Below, piece after piece: positions 29,091 through 39,198 of a stretch of 64,000 nucleotides of DNA. The first letter of the stretch is position 1; the number at the start of each line of letters is the position of its first letter. Location of the stretch: NCBI RefSeq assembly GCF_019749955.1, contig NZ_JAIEPC010000033.1:1-64000 (forward strand), read 5' to 3'. Origin of the DNA: Sphingomonas sp. GTDB lineage: Bacteria; Pseudomonadota; Alphaproteobacteria; Sphingomonadales; Sphingomonadaceae. Both the position numbers and the translations under genes were made by a program. The notes under the pieces were generated by a model that was given only the letters and a program-made list of their open reading frames with translations, was not told the DNA's origin and did no database searches.

Positions 29091-31424
29091 ATGACACACC
29101 GCACTGCCAGCCTTCGTGCCGCGCTTTTCGCAGGCGCCACGTTGATCGCCTTGCCTGCCGCCGCCCAGACAGCGCCCGCGCCGGAACCGCAAGCCACCCC
29201 TGCGGTCGCCGATACGGACGATGTAGTCGTGATTGCGCGGCGCCGCGAGGAACGGCTGCTCGACGTGCCGATCGCGGTATCGGCGCTGTCGCAGACCGAT
29301 CTCGCCAAGCTGCAGGCAATCGATCTGTCGGGCATCCAGGGCGCCATCCCGAACGTCAATCTGGTGCAGGGGCGCGGCTCTTCGACCAGCGCCAACTTCT
29401 TCATTCGCGGCATCGGCCAGCCCGATGCGCTCCAGACTTTCGATCCGGCGGTCGGCGTCTATGTCGACGGCGTTTATCTCAGCCGCATTCAGGGCGCGCT
29501 GCTCAACCTGTTCGACGTCCAGCGCGTCGAAGTACTGCGCGGGCCGCAGGGCACGCTTTATGGCAAGAACACGATCGGCGGTGCGGTCAACATCGTCACG
29601 CGCAAGCCCGATCTCACCGGCTTCCATGCCAGCGCCGACGTCACCTATGGCGCGTACAATCAGGTGCTGCTCAACGGCTATGCCACTGCGCCGCTGATCG
29701 AGGACAAGCTCGCGCTGTCGCTGGCGGGGACGTATGACACGCGCGACGGGCTGGTCACCGATCCACTGACCGGGCGCCGCTTCAACGACCGCAATTTGTG
29801 GGCCGGACGCGGCATTTTGCGCTTCAAGCCCGCTGACGGCTTCGAATTCACGCTGTCGGGCGATTACACCAAGCAGCGCAATGCCGCGACCTTGGGCTAT
29901 CCGACCGCGCCGCTGCTGCGCACCAGCCTGTTCCCGGCCGGCGCCACGGTGCTGGTACCGGCCCAACCCTATGGCCCCTATAATTTCCGCGCCTCGACCA
30001 GCCTGACACCCACCCAGGGCCAGCGGCTCGACCATTGGGGCATCGGCTTCACCGCCAACATCGACATCACCGACACGCTGCAATTCGTGTCGATCACCGG
30101 CTATCGCAAGCTCGACCCCAGCTTCTTCATCGACATCGATGCCAGCCAGTTCCTGCTCGGCGACGTGTTCGTCGGCGTGAACCAGAAGCAGTTCAGCCAG
30201 GAACTCCAGCTCAAATACAACGGCAACAAGCTGAAGGGCGTGTTCGGGCTTTATTATCTGAACGAGGATGTCCGCTCGCATCAGGAAGCCTATGGCAACG
30301 ACATTTTCACGTTCCTCGGCGGGCCGGTGTCGTTCACCCGGCTGATCGACGATGTGCAGAACACCAAAAGCTATGCCGCGTTCGGCCAGCTCACCTATGA
30401 TTTCACCGATCGTTTCGCCTTCACCGGGGGTTTGCGCTACACCAAGGAAGACCGGCGCTATAACCGCTTCACGACGACAATCTCGTCGCTGGCGTTGCTG
30501 AACAACCTTCAGTTCCGTTTCCCCGACAATCTGCCGGCGCCGCTCAACACCGATAACGTGGCGAGCTTCGATGCCTGGACGCCGAGCTTTACGCTGAGCT
30601 TCAAGCCCAACCGCGACAGCCTGATCTACGCCAGCGCCAATCGCGGCTTCAAATCGGGTGGGTTCAATGGCCGTGCGAACAGCGTCAATGATCTGACGTT
30701 GGTCGTCAACGGCGCGCCGACGATCGTCAACCGCTTCCGCCCCGAAACCGTGTGGACGTATGAAGTGGGCGCCAAAGGCAGCTTTGCTGATGGCCGGGTT
30801 AAGCTGTCGGCAGCCGCCTTCTATTCGGATTACAGCGATTTTCAGGCACGCGTCGGCGGCGGCGTGGTGGGCGCGGCCAACACCGGCGTGTTCCCGGTGA
30901 TCAACGCCGGCAAGCTGCGCATCTGGGGGATCGAACTCGAAGCGATCGCCAAGCCGACGCGCAACTTCACGCTGACGGGGTCGTTCGGCTATCTCGACGC
31001 CAAATACCTGCGCTTCGATGATGGTCGCCGGGTGCCGCCGGGCACCTTCTCGTGCAACCCGACCGGGGCTGCGATCACCTGCCGTCCGGCGTTCGCGCCG
31101 CCAATCTCGGCGCGCCTCGCAGGCGATTATGTCGTGCCGATCGGGTCGAGCAAGCTGACACTCGGGCTCGAAGGGCGCTTCATCGACAAGCAGTTCCTGT
31201 CGGTCGACAATCGCGCAGGGTTGACCGAGCCGGGCTATGCGCTCGGCAATGCCTATGCGCAGCTCGACCTGGAGCGCAATTTCTACCTGCGCGCGGCGGT
31301 GAAGAATTTCTCTGATACGCGCTATCGCACCGACGGGCAGGAATTTTCGAGCGTCGCCAACATCCAGACGGTCTATTATGGTGACCCACGGACATGGTCG
31401 ATCACGGCGGGGTTCCGGTTCTGA
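29091..31424 (+). CDS. TonB-dependent outer-membrane receptor
   Basis: 777 residues with a signal peptide (MTHRTASLRAALFAGATLIALPAAAQ). A TonB-box-like DDVVVIARRREERLLDVPIAVS and a plug domain (FIRGIGQPD, VEVLRGPQGTLYGKNTIGGAVNIVTRKP) follow, then a 22-strand barrel ending in ITAGFRF with the terminal Phe. It imports an unknown ligand using TonB energy. The gene pairs with the divergent TetR regulator, so uptake is probably substrate-induced. It overlaps cutA by 31 bp. Confidence 0.93.
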   Translation: MTHRTASLRAALFAGATLIALPAAAQTAPAPEPQATPAVADTDDVVVIARRREERLLDVPIAVSALSQTDLAKLQAIDLSGIQGAIPNVNLVQGRGSSTSANFFIRGIGQPDALQTFDPAVGVYVDGVYLSRIQGALLNLFDVQRVEVLRGPQGTLYGKNTIGGAVNIVTRKPDLTGFHASADVTYGAYNQVLLNGYATAPLIEDKLALSLAGTYDTRDGLVTDPLTGRRFNDRNLWAGRGILRFKPADGFEFTLSGDYTKQRNAATLGYPTAPLLRTSLFPAGATVLVPAQPYGPYNFRASTSLTPTQGQRLDHWGIGFTANIDITDTLQFVSITGYRKLDPSFFIDIDASQFLLGDVFVGVNQKQFSQELQLKYNGNKLKGVFGLYYLNEDVRSHQEAYGNDIFTFLGGPVSFTRLIDDVQNTKSYAAFGQLTYDFTDRFAFTGGLRYTKEDRRYNRFTTTISSLALLNNLQFRFPDNLPAPLNTDNVASFDAWTPSFTLSFKPNRDSLIYASANRGFKSGGFNGRANSVNDLTLVVNGAPTIVNRFRPETVWTYEVGAKGSFADGRVKLSAAAFYSDYSDFQARVGGGVVGAANTGVFPVINAGKLRIWGIELEAIAKPTRNFTLTGSFGYLDAKYLRFDDGRRVPPGTFSCNPTGAAITCRPAFAPPISARLAGDYVVPIGSSKLTLGLEGRFIDKQFLSVDNRAGLTEPGYALGNAYAQLDLERNFYLRAAVKNFSDTRYRTDGQEFSSVANIQTVYYGDPRTWSITAGFRF

Positions 31425-31747
31425 GCGATTGCGTGGTGCTGATGTGCGCGGTGGGCGAGCGCGACGAGGCCGAGGCGATTGCTGCGGCGCTGGTCGCGGC
31501 CCGGCTCGCCGCGTGCGTCCAGCTGATGCCGGTCGATAGCGTCTATCGCTGGGAGGGGAAGACCGAGCGCGCAAGCGAAGTGATGCTGCACGCGAAGACG
31601 ACGCGCGATCGACTGGCCGAGGCCGAGGCGCTGATCAAGGCGCGGCATAGTTACGCGCTCCCGGAGATCATCGCGGTGCCGATCGTCGGCGGGTCGGCGG
31701 AGTATCTGGCGTGGGTGCGGGCGGCGGTGACTCAGGAGCCAGCGTGA
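31394..31747 (+). CDS. cutA: Divalent-cation tolerance protein CutA
   Basis: About 117 residues. VVLMCAVGERDEAEAIAAALVAARLAACVQLMPVDSVYRWEGK...MLHAKTT is the CutA1 trimer fold signature. The role is poorly defined; members are linked to copper tolerance and metal binding. The start at 31394 lies within the 3' end of the receptor gene; a start at one of the GTG codons near 31427-31435 is possible. Confidence 0.88.
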   Translation: MVDHGGVPVLSDCVVLMCAVGERDEAEAIAAALVAARLAACVQLMPVDSVYRWEGKTERASEVMLHAKTTRDRLAEAEALIKARHSYALPEIIAVPIVGGSAEYLAWVRAAVTQEPA

Positions 31748-31757
31748 TCCATCTCGA

Positions 31758-31836
31758 CCCGTTTGTTTCGAGCGAAGTCGAGAAACGGGCCGCGAGCGAC
31801 GCACAAGGTGTCTCGACTTCGCTCGACACGAACGGG
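31758..31836. repeat. Intergenic inverted repeat, copy 2
   Basis: Arms CCCGTTTGTTTCGAGCGAAG and TTCGCTCGACACGAACGGG pair across a centre of about 35 bp. The copy lies between convergent cutA and prfC. Confidence 0.85.
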
Positions 31837-31933
31837 AAGGGCTATGCTTGACCCAATCTCATCGCCCGCCCGCCGCCCTGTGGGCCACGGCACAAGGCCG
31901 GGGTGACGATGAGCGGGGAAGGCGGGCTGGGCG

Positions 31934-33505
31934 CTACCGCTCCCGCGTCGCGCTGAAGGTGACCTTGTTGTAGCGTTCGGCGATGTAGTTCACTTCCCAC
32001 GCCGATTTCGCCAGAAACACCGGGTTGCCGTCGCGGTCCTTGGCCATCGCGCCGCGATTGAGGTCCATGAAGCTCTTGAGTTCGGCCGGGTCGGTCGCCG
32101 ATACCCAGCGCGCTGTTTCGAACGGTGCCATTTCGAGTCCCGCGTCGACCTTATACTCGGCCTCCAAGCGCGACAGCAGCACTTCGAGCTGGAGCTGCCC
32201 GACCACGCCGATGATCCAGTTCGAGCCGATTTCGGGATAAAAGACCTGCGTCACCCCTTCCTCGGCCATATCGTCGAGCGCCTTGCGCAGTTGCTTGGTT
32301 TTGGTCGGGTCCTTGAGCGCCACGCGGCGCAGGATTTCGGGCGCGAAATTAGGGAGGCCGGTGAAGCGCACATCGGCGCGCTCGCTTAGCGTGTCGCCGA
32401 CCCGCAGCGTCCCGTGATTGGGGATGCCGATGATGTCGCCGGGAAAAGCCTCGTCGGCCAGTTCGCGGTTCTGGGCGAAGAACAGGATCGGCGAATGGAT
32501 CGCGATCGGCTTGCCATGACCGGTGGGGGTGAGCTTCATGCCACGCTTGAAGGTGCCCGAGCACAGCCGCATGAAGGCAATACGGTCGCGGTGATTGGGG
32601 TCCATATTGGCCTGCACCTTGAACACGAAGCCGGTGACTTCGGTGCCGTCAGGGCTCACCGGCGCAGGCTCGGCGGGTTGCGGGCGCGGACCTGGCGCGT
32701 GGCGGGCGAGCGCGTCGATCAGCTCGCCAACCCCGAAGTCCTTGAGCGCCGAACCGAAATAGACGGGCGTCTGATCGCCCGCGCGATAGGCTTCGGCATC
32801 GAACGCGCCGTATCCGCCGAGCGCGAGTTCGGCCTCGTCGCGCAGCCGCGCCACGCCGACATCGGACAGCGGCCCGGCGAGCGCGGGATCGTCGACGCCG
32901 GTGAACTGCGCTGCCTTCCCGAGATATTCGCGGCTGCCGCCCTCGGGCTGCATCAGCCGGTTGGTGTGGAGGTCGTAAATCCCCTCAAACTCGCCGCCCA
33001 TCCCGACCGGCCAGCTCATCGGCGTCACGTCAAGCTGGAGCATGTCGGCAATCTCGTCGAGCAACGCGAACGCGTCGCGCCCCTCGCGGTCGACCTTGTT
33101 GACGAAGGTGATGATCGGCACCGACCGCAACCGGCAAACCTCGAACAGCTTGCGCGTTTGTGCCTCGATCCCGCGCGCGGCGTCGATCACCATCACGGCG
33201 GAGTCGACGGCGGTCAGCGTGCGATAGGTGTCCTCGGAAAAATCCTCGTGGCCCGGCGTGTCGAGCAGGTTGAAGGTAATGCCGTCCTTCTCAAACGTCA
33301 TCACCGACGAGGTGACCGAAATGCCGCGCTGCTGTTCGATCTTCATCCAGTCGGAGCGGGCGCGGCGATTCTGTCCGCGCGCCTTCACCTCGCCGGCGAG
33401 ATGGATCGCGCCGCCGAAGTAGAGCAGCTTTTCGGTCAGCGTGGTCTTGCCGGCGTCGGGGTGGGAAATGATCGCGAACGTGCGACGGGGAGAAATCGAG
33501 GTCAT
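31934..33505 (-). CDS. prfC: Peptide chain release factor 3
   Basis: 523 residues, translational GTPase. G1 SHPDAGKTTLTE, G3 DTPGHEDFSEDTYR, and G4 NKVDRE are visible, with class II RF recycling domains after them. RF3 removes RF1/RF2 from the ribosome after termination. Confidence 0.95.
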   Translation of the reverse strand: MTSISPRRTFAIISHPDAGKTTLTEKLLYFGGAIHLAGEVKARGQNRRARSDWMKIEQQRGISVTSSVMTFEKDGITFNLLDTPGHEDFSEDTYRTLTAVDSAVMVIDAARGIEAQTRKLFEVCRLRSVPIITFVNKVDREGRDAFALLDEIADMLQLDVTPMSWPVGMGGEFEGIYDLHTNRLMQPEGGSREYLGKAAQFTGVDDPALAGPLSDVGVARLRDEAELALGGYGAFDAEAYRAGDQTPVYFGSALKDFGVGELIDALARHAPGPRPQPAEPAPVSPDGTEVTGFVFKVQANMDPNHRDRIAFMRLCSGTFKRGMKLTPTGHGKPIAIHSPILFFAQNRELADEAFPGDIIGIPNHGTLRVGDTLSERADVRFTGLPNFAPEILRRVALKDPTKTKQLRKALDDMAEEGVTQVFYPEIGSNWIIGVVGQLQLEVLLSRLEAEYKVDAGLEMAPFETARWVSATDPAELKSFMDLNRGAMAKDRDGNPVFLAKSAWEVNYIAERYNKVTFSATRER

Positions 33506-33517
33506 CCCTACCCCCTA

Positions 33518-33604
33518 CCCGTTCGTGTCGAGCGAAGTCGAGACACGGGCGCCAGGCGAGTCGCTTTTGGCCCGTCGCTCGACTGGGCTCGGGACGAACG
33601 GGGG
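33518..33604. repeat. Intergenic inverted repeat, copy 3
   Basis: CCCGTTCGTGTCGAGCGAAG and CTCGGGACGAACGGGG at the ends, separated by an arm-like GTCGCTCGACTGGG. It lies between prfC and the epimerase gene, both on the minus strand. This is the only one of the six copies apart from copy 5 that is not between convergent genes. Confidence 0.85.
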
Positions 33605-33606
33605 GA

Positions 33607-34479
33607 TCAAGGCGTGAGCGTCACGCGCATCTCGCATTGCCATGTCGCACCGGGAAGAATCTCGAACACGCCGGGCTTGTCGCGGAATTCGCCGTTGAAC
33701 CCGACGCTGTCGGCAATGCCGTGCCACGGCTCGATGCAGACGTAGCGCGCGCCGGGCTTGGTCCAGACGCCGAGCCGGGGCGTGTCGGGAAAGGCGATGT
33801 CGAGCTGCGGCCCGGTGCTCGCGCCATAGCGCAAAGCGCGTGAGGTGACGGGGTTCCAGATCAGCGCGTCGGCTTCAAACAGCGCATCGGCGAGGGCGAG
33901 CGTGTCGCTGGCAACCGGGGTCGGGCGATCCTCGGCGATCAGGCCGTCAAGGTTCAGGCCGCGCACCGGACCCGGCTCGGGCGCCTTGAAGACGATCCGG
34001 TGATCCTCACGCGCGGCGCCGTACGGCAGTGGCCACGCAAAGGCGGGGTGCCAGCCGAAGCTTGCGGGAAGCGGCGTATTGCCGGGATTGCCGATCTTCG
34101 CCGTCATCGTCAGCGTTGCGCCGTCGATCGCAAAGCCGATCTCGAGCAGGAATCCGAAGGGGTACATCGCGCGCGTTTCAACCGAATCGGTCATGCGGAA
34201 CAGCGCATGGGTCGGCGACGACTCGGCGAGATCGAACGTCGATCGCCGCGCAAAACCATGCTTTTCCATCCGGTAGGATTCGCCGTCGACCCATAAAGTG
34301 TCATCGTTCAGCCGCCCCACGATCGGGAACAGGATCGGCGCGCGTCCGCGCCAGAATGCCGGATCGGCATCGGTCATCAGTTCACGTCCGTCGGCGTCCT
34401 TGAGCGACGAAAGCTCGGCGCCAAGCGGGTTGATCGCGGCGCGAAGGTCGGCGGAGCCGATTGTGAGAAACTCGGTCAT
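33607..34479 (-). CDS. Aldose 1-epimerase family protein
   Basis: 290 residues, galactose-mutarotase-like beta-sandwich. FGWHPAFAWPLPYG (catalytic His candidate) and the C-terminal YVCIEPWHGIADSVGF block fit the YeaD/LacX type of sugar epimerase. It should act on a hexose or hexose-6-phosphate; the exact substrate is unknown. Confidence 0.87.
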   Translation of the reverse strand: MTEFLTIGSADLRAAINPLGAELSSLKDADGRELMTDADPAFWRGRAPILFPIVGRLNDDTLWVDGESYRMEKHGFARRSTFDLAESSPTHALFRMTDSVETRAMYPFGFLLEIGFAIDGATLTMTAKIGNPGNTPLPASFGWHPAFAWPLPYGAAREDHRIVFKAPEPGPVRGLNLDGLIAEDRPTPVASDTLALADALFEADALIWNPVTSRALRYGASTGPQLDIAFPDTPRLGVWTKPGARYVCIEPWHGIADSVGFNGEFRDKPGVFEILPGATWQCEMRVTLTP

Positions 34480-34499
34480 GCGTGCCTTTGTCGAAAGAA

Positions 34500-34928
34500 T
34501 CAGGCCGGGATCGCACGCATGCGATTGCCGCGCGCGTTGTGCTCAACCTCGGCCAGCCCCAGCCGCTCCATCAGCGGCGGCACATACATGCCGAAGCGGC
34601 CACGAAAGCCCTTTTTCAGGCCGTACCAGCCGCCGATCGGATTGTCGGGCGATCGTCCCCAAGCCTCGACGGTGCCGGGTTTGGCCTCCTTCTGCTCATC
34701 GGCCGAGCCGAGTTCGATCCAGTCGCCCTGCGCAACGAGCATCGCGTGCAGGTGGTCGAGGCACCGGGCGTCATAGTGCAGCACGGTCTTGCCGACCGTA
34801 CACACCAGGATCGCGGCGCCGCCGCGCTCGCCGCGGTGCATCGTGAAGTCGCTCGTCAGCGGCGGCGTCTTCAACTGCCACGGGTCTTCGGGCGTGCCCG
34901 ATCCCAGCGCTGATGTGCCGTCGCTCAT
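34500..34928 (-). CDS. Conserved uncharacterised protein (possible DUF6855)
   Basis: 142 residues, soluble, no signal peptide. Conserved-looking blocks are GTPEDPWQLKTPPLTSDFTM, ARCLDHLHAMLVAQGDWIELGSADEQ, and GGWYGLKKGFRGRFGMYVPPLMERLGLAEVEHNARGNRMRAI. I recall the pattern as a DUF without known function, possibly DUF6855. It lies 19 bp upstream of pheT's stop in the same orientation and 21 bp before the epimerase. Confidence 0.65.
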   Translation of the reverse strand: MSDGTSALGSGTPEDPWQLKTPPLTSDFTMHRGERGGAAILVCTVGKTVLHYDARCLDHLHAMLVAQGDWIELGSADEQKEAKPGTVEAWGRSPDNPIGGWYGLKKGFRGRFGMYVPPLMERLGLAEVEHNARGNRMRAIPA

Positions 34929-34946
34929 GACCGCGAGAATAGCCGA

Positions 34947-37310
34947 TCAGCCGCGCAGAGTCGCCCCCAGTTTCGCTGCCGCCGCCACGACCTTGTCGGC
35001 GATGGCCTTCAACTCCTCATCGGTGAAGCTCTTGTCGACGGGTTGCAGCGTCACTTCGATCGCGAAGGACTTTTGCCCGTCGCGCTCGAACCGGTCGAAC
35101 AGCCGCGCCCCGGTGATCGCCTTTTTGTCGACGCCGCGCACCGCGCGCACCAAAGTGTCAGCAGCGAGATCGGCGGGGACGAGGAAGGCGAAGTCGCGCG
35201 TCACGGCTTGCAGCGCGGGCGGCGCATAGGCCGCGCGCATGAAGCCGCTCCCGCCACGCTTGGCCGGAATCGCATCGAGATACAGCTCCACCGCCGCAAC
35301 CGCGCCGTCGAGGTCGAACGCCTTGAGCGTCAGCGGATGGAGGATGCCGAACGCCGCGAGCACCGTCTTCGGCCCCAGCCGCAGCGTCCCCGACTGGCCG
35401 GGATGCCACGCCTCACCTGCGTCGCCAAACACCTGGAGGTTCTCGACCGGCACGCCGGCTTCGGCCAACAGCGCCAGCGCTTCGGCCTTGGCGTCGAACG
35501 CGTCGAAGCCCTGCGCCTTGCCGCTCTGCCAGTTGCGCGGTGCCTTGTTGCCCGCGAGCACGACGCCCAACGTCATCCGCTCGGCATCGCTCAGGTACCG
35601 ACGGCCGAGTTCGAACAGCCGCACGCTCGGCACGCCGCGCTTCAGGTTGCGCGCGGTGGCGGCGAGCAACCCCGCCAGCAGCGAGGGGCGCATCACCTTC
35701 AGGTCTTCGCTGATCGGGTTGGCGAGCGTCCAGCTAAAGTTGCTCGACCCCCGGAACACCGCCGCCTGCGCTTCAGGTAGGAAGCTCCACGTCACGGCTT
35801 CGTTCAGCCCGCGCGCAGCGGCGGCGCGGCGGACGCGGCGTTCGAGCTTCTGTTCGGGGGTCGCGGTCGGGCGCGCGACGCCGGGGGTGCGCGGGAGCGG
35901 CACCGGCGGCACCTTGTCGATGCCCTCGATGCGAATCACTTCCTCGACCAAGTCGGCGGGGCCATCGACGTCGCGGCGCCAGCTCGGCACGCCGACGTGC
36001 CAGTCGGGCGACACGGTGAAGCCGAGCGATTCGAGAATGTCGCGCTGGCGATCGGGCGCGATTGCCAGTCCGCCAAGGGTTTCGGCCCGGTCGGGATCAT
36101 AGGCGATCGTCTTCGTCGCCAAGGGTGGGGAGCCGGCGCGCGTGACTTCGCTCGGCGTCCCGCCGCACAGCTCGACCACCAGCGCAGCGGCAATCGCCAG
36201 CCCTTCGTCGAGGAAAGCGGGGTCGACGCCGCGCTCGAAACGGGTGCGGGCGTCGCTGGTGAGGAGCAGCTTCTGGCCGGTGCGGGCAATGCCTTCGGGA
36301 TCGAAATAGGCGCATTCGATCAGCACCTCGGTGGTCGTCGCCGACACGCCGGTCTCTTCGCCGCCCATGATGCCGCCGATGTCGTGGACCTTCACCGCAT
36401 CAGCGATGACGGTGATCGTCTCGTCGAGCGCATAGGTCTTGCCATTGAGCGCCACCACGCTTTCGCCCGCGCGCGCCTTGCGCGCGACGAGGCCACCGTC
36501 GAGCTTCGCCACGTCATAGACGTGCAGCGGGCGGCCAAGATCGAACATCACATAATTGGTGATGTCGACCAGCACCGAAATCGGCTTTTGCCCGATCGCT
36601 TTCAGACGCCGCTGCATCCATTCGGGGGCGGGGCCATTGGTCACACCCCGCACCAATTGCCCGTAGAAGGCCGGGGCGCTGTCCGGATCGTCGGTGGCTA
36701 CTGAGGGACCCGCGCCCGATACGGACAGCGAGACGGGCTTCAGCGGGCGCAAATGGCCCATGCCGCCCGCCGCGAGGTCACGCGCAATGCCGCGCACGCC
36801 CATGCAATCCTGCTTGTTGGGCGTCACCGACACATCGATCACCGGGTCGGTGAGTCCGGCATAATCGGGATAGGCAATGCCGACCGGCGCATCGCCAGGC
36901 AGCTCGATGATGCCGTCATGATCGTCGCCGAGCTCAAGCTCTTTCGCCGAGCACATCATGCCGTTCGATTCAACGCCGCGGATCGAGGCGACCTTGAGCT
37001 CGAAGCCACTCCCCGGCACGACCGCGCCTGCGGGTCCGAACACGCCGAGCATCCCGGCGCGGGCATTGGGCGCCCCGCAAACGACTTGCAGCGGGCCATC
37101 GCCTGCATCGACCTGAAGCACTTGCAGTTTGTCGGCCTGCGGGTGCCGCTCTGCCGACAGCACGCGCGCCACCCGGAACGCCGCGAGCGCCGCGCCGGGG
37201 TCTTCGACGCCTTCGACTTCGAGCCCGATCCGGGTGAGCGCGAGCACGATCTCATCGAGCGAGGCGCTGGTATCGAGATGCTCCTTGAGCCAGCTTAGCG
37301 TGAACTTCAT
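34947..37310 (-). CDS. pheT: Phenylalanyl-tRNA synthetase beta subunit
   Basis: 787 residues. The N-terminal tRNA-binding EMAP-like domain ([14 protein letters not shown]... then [25 protein letters not shown]), B3/B4 editing domain, B5 domain and C-terminal ferredoxin-fold anticodon-binding domain are in order. It starts 4 bp inside the pheS stop (ATGA overlap), so both subunits are translated together. The frame continues upstream but the ATG at 37310 is the family start. Confidence 0.97.
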   Translation of the reverse strand: MKFTLSWLKEHLDTSASLDEIVLALTRIGLEVEGVEDPGAALAAFRVARVLSAERHPQADKLQVLQVDAGDGPLQVVCGAPNARAGMLGVFGPAGAVVPGSGFELKVASIRGVESNGMMCSAKELELGDDHDGIIELPGDAPVGIAYPDYAGLTDPVIDVSVTPNKQDCMGVRGIARDLAAGGMGHLRPLKPVSLSVSGAGPSVATDDPDSAPAFYGQLVRGVTNGPAPEWMQRRLKAIGQKPISVLVDITNYVMFDLGRPLHVYDVAKLDGGLVARKARAGESVVALNGKTYALDETITVIADAVKVHDIGGIMGGEETGVSATTTEVLIECAYFDPEGIARTGQKLLLTSDARTRFERGVDPAFLDEGLAIAAALVVELCGGTPSEVTRAGSPPLATKTIAYDPDRAETLGGLAIAPDRQRDILESLGFTVSPDWHVGVPSWRRDVDGPADLVEEVIRIEGIDKVPPVPLPRTPGVARPTATPEQKLERRVRRAAAARGLNEAVTWSFLPEAQAAVFRGSSNFSWTLANPISEDLKVMRPSLLAGLLAATARNLKRGVPSVRLFELGRRYLSDAERMTLGVVLAGNKAPRNWQSGKAQGFDAFDAKAEALALLAEAGVPVENLQVFGDAGEAWHPGQSGTLRLGPKTVLAAFGILHPLTLKAFDLDGAVAAVELYLDAIPAKRGGSGFMRAAYAPPALQAVTRDFAFLVPADLAADTLVRAVRGVDKKAITGARLFDRFERDGQKSFAIEVTLQPVDKSFTDEELKAIADKVVAAAAKLGATLRG

Positions 37311-38386
37311 GCGCCGACTCCCCCGCTCAAGGTCGGCACGTCGAGCACGCCGAAGCCATAATGGCGCAGCCAGCGGATATCGCCGTCGAAAAAGGCGCGC
37401 AGATCGTCCATCCCGTATTTGAGCATTGCGAGGCGATCGATCCCGCAGCCGAACGCAAAGCCCTGCCACACATCGGGATCATAGCCGCCCGCCTCGATCA
37501 CCTTGCGGTGGACCATGCCGCTCCCCAGCACTTCCATCCAATGGTCGCTGCCGCCGATCACGCGCTTGCCGTTCTGGATGGTGTAGCCGACATCGACTTC
37601 CGCCGATGGCTCGGTGAAGGGGAAATAGCTCGGGCGCAGCCGCAGCACGATGTCGTCGCGCTCGAAATAAGCCTTGAGGAACGTCTCGAGCGTCCATTTG
37701 AGATGGCCGAGCGTGATGCCCTTGTCGATCACGAGGCCTTCGACCTGGTGGAACATCGGCGTGTGCGTGGCGTCGCTGTCGCTGCGATAGGTGCGGCCCG
37801 GCGCGATGATATACACCGGCTTGTCGCCGCCTGCTGCCTGCATCGCGCGGATTTGCACCGGGCTGGTGTGCGTGCGCAGCACCATCGGCTTTTCATGCTC
37901 GCCCGCGAGGTAGAAAGTATCGTGCATCGCCCGCGCCGGGTGGGTCTCGGGGATGTTGAGCGCGGTGAAGTTATACCAGTCGGTCTCGATTTCCGGCCCG
38001 GTTGCCACCGCGAAGCCGAGATCGGCGAAGATTTCGGCGAGCTCGTCCATCACCTGGCTCACCGGGTGGATCGTGCCGAGCGGCAGCGGCTCGGCGGGCA
38101 GCGTCATGTCGAGCGTCTCGGCGGCGAGCCGCGCATCGAGCGCTGCCCGGTCGAGCGCGGCCTTGCGCGTGGTCAGCGCTTCGGTGACGGCTTCACGCAA
38201 GGCGTGGATACGCGGCCCTTCGCTCTGGCGTTGCTCTGGGCTCATGCCCCCCAATGTCTTGAGCAACGCCGTCACGCCGCCCGATTTGCCGAGCGCCGCG
38301 ACACGGATCGCCTCGACCGCGTCGGGACTCGTCGCCGCTTCGATCTGGCCGATCAGGTCGGTTCGCATTTGTTCGAGATCAGTCAT
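37307..38386 (-). CDS. pheS: Phenylalanyl-tRNA synthetase alpha subunit
   Basis: 359 residues. N-terminal coiled-coil, then class II synthetase motif 2 and 3: [32 protein letters not shown] and [22 protein letters not shown]. It charges tRNA-Phe in an alpha2-beta2 enzyme with PheT. An intrinsic terminator separates it from rplT upstream. Confidence 0.97.
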   Translation of the reverse strand: MTDLEQMRTDLIGQIEAATSPDAVEAIRVAALGKSGGVTALLKTLGGMSPEQRQSEGPRIHALREAVTEALTTRKAALDRAALDARLAAETLDMTLPAEPLPLGTIHPVSQVMDELAEIFADLGFAVATGPEIETDWYNFTALNIPETHPARAMHDTFYLAGEHEKPMVLRTHTSPVQIRAMQAAGGDKPVYIIAPGRTYRSDSDATHTPMFHQVEGLVIDKGITLGHLKWTLETFLKAYFERDDIVLRLRPSYFPFTEPSAEVDVGYTIQNGKRVIGGSDHWMEVLGSGMVHRKVIEAGGYDPDVWQGFAFGCGIDRLAMLKYGMDDLRAFFDGDIRWLRHYGFGVLDVPTLSGGVGA

Positions 38387-38430
38387 CCGCCCGTTCCTTT
38401 GCCCCGCGCCTGCTAGCGGGAGATGCACCA

Positions 38431-38464
38431 AAGAAAAAGGGCGCCGGTGTTGCCACCGACGCCC
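38431..38464 (-). terminator. Intrinsic terminator after rpmI-rplT
   Basis: On the minus strand, GGGCGTCGGTG pairs with CACCGGCGCCC around a GCAA loop (one mismatch), followed by TTTTTCTTT. It ends the rpmI-rplT transcript and insulates pheS. Confidence 0.85.
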
Positions 38465-38490
38465 CATATTCAAACTCGCGCCAGAACCGC

Positions 38491-38856
38491 TCAGGCGGCC
38501 TGGGGCAGAGCCGCCTTCGCTTGCGCGATGATGCCGCTAAATGCGCCGCCTTCGTGCATGGCGAGATCGGCGAGGACCTTCCGGTCGAGTTCGATGCCGG
38601 CGAGCTTCAGCCCGTGCATGAACTGCGAATAGGTGAGGCCTTCGGCGCGGACGCCGGCGTTGATGCGCTGGATCCAGAGCGCCCGGAACGAGCGCTTCTT
38701 AACCTTGCGGTCGCGATAGGCATATTGCCCGGCCTTTTCGACGGCCTGGCGAGCGATGCGGATCGTGTTCTTGCGACGGCCATAATAGCCCTTCGCCGAT
38801 TCGAGGATCCGCTTGTGCTTGGCGCGGGTGGTTACACCCCGTTTGACGCGTGCCAT
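38491..38856 (-). CDS. rplT: 50S ribosomal protein L20
   Basis: 121 residues, [37 protein letters not shown] is the L20 N-terminus. It follows rpmI by 14 bp. L20 often regulates its own operon, but no leader structure was identified here; infC is not adjacent. Confidence 0.97.
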   Translation of the reverse strand: MARVKRGVTTRAKHKRILESAKGYYGRRKNTIRIARQAVEKAGQYAYRDRKVKKRSFRALWIQRINAGVRAEGLTYSQFMHGLKLAGIELDRKVLADLAMHEGGAFSGIIAQAKAALPQAA

Positions 38857-38870
38857 TTATCTGTGCTCCC

Positions 38871-39074
38871 TCAGCTCAGGCCGTACGGCGCCCACGCCTT
38901 GACGGTCGCGGTGTCGGCCTTCGACAGCACCGAGGTGCGGCGATTCTGGCGAATATATTTGGCGTTGTGGCTGATCAGCCGGTGACGCTTGCCCGCGACA
39001 CCATGCTTCAACTTGCCCGTCGCGGTCAGCGTGAAGCGCTTCTTCACACCGCTCTTGGTCTTGAGTTTGGGCAT
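38871..39074 (-). CDS. rpmI: 50S ribosomal protein L35
   Basis: 67 residues, MPKLKTKSGVKKRFTLTATGKLKHGVAGKRHRLISHN, the standard L35 sequence. First gene of the rpmI-rplT pair. Confidence 0.97.
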   Translation of the reverse strand: MPKLKTKSGVKKRFTLTATGKLKHGVAGKRHRLISHNAKYIRQNRRTSVLSKADTATVKAWAPYGLS

Positions 39075-39198
39075 TTTCGTCTCCTTCGTTTGCGCGACGA
39101 TCTATGAACGACCACGGCAGCCCATACCGGCCGGACCATTCCTCTTACTCGCGGAAAGGCGGGCGCATAGAGGAAGGTCTGGCAAAACGCAAGCGCGC

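Noticed and set aside
29016..31574. 852-codon open frame opposite the TonB receptor
   Set aside because: Antisense shadow; no recognisable domain, while the receptor has signal peptide, plug and barrel.
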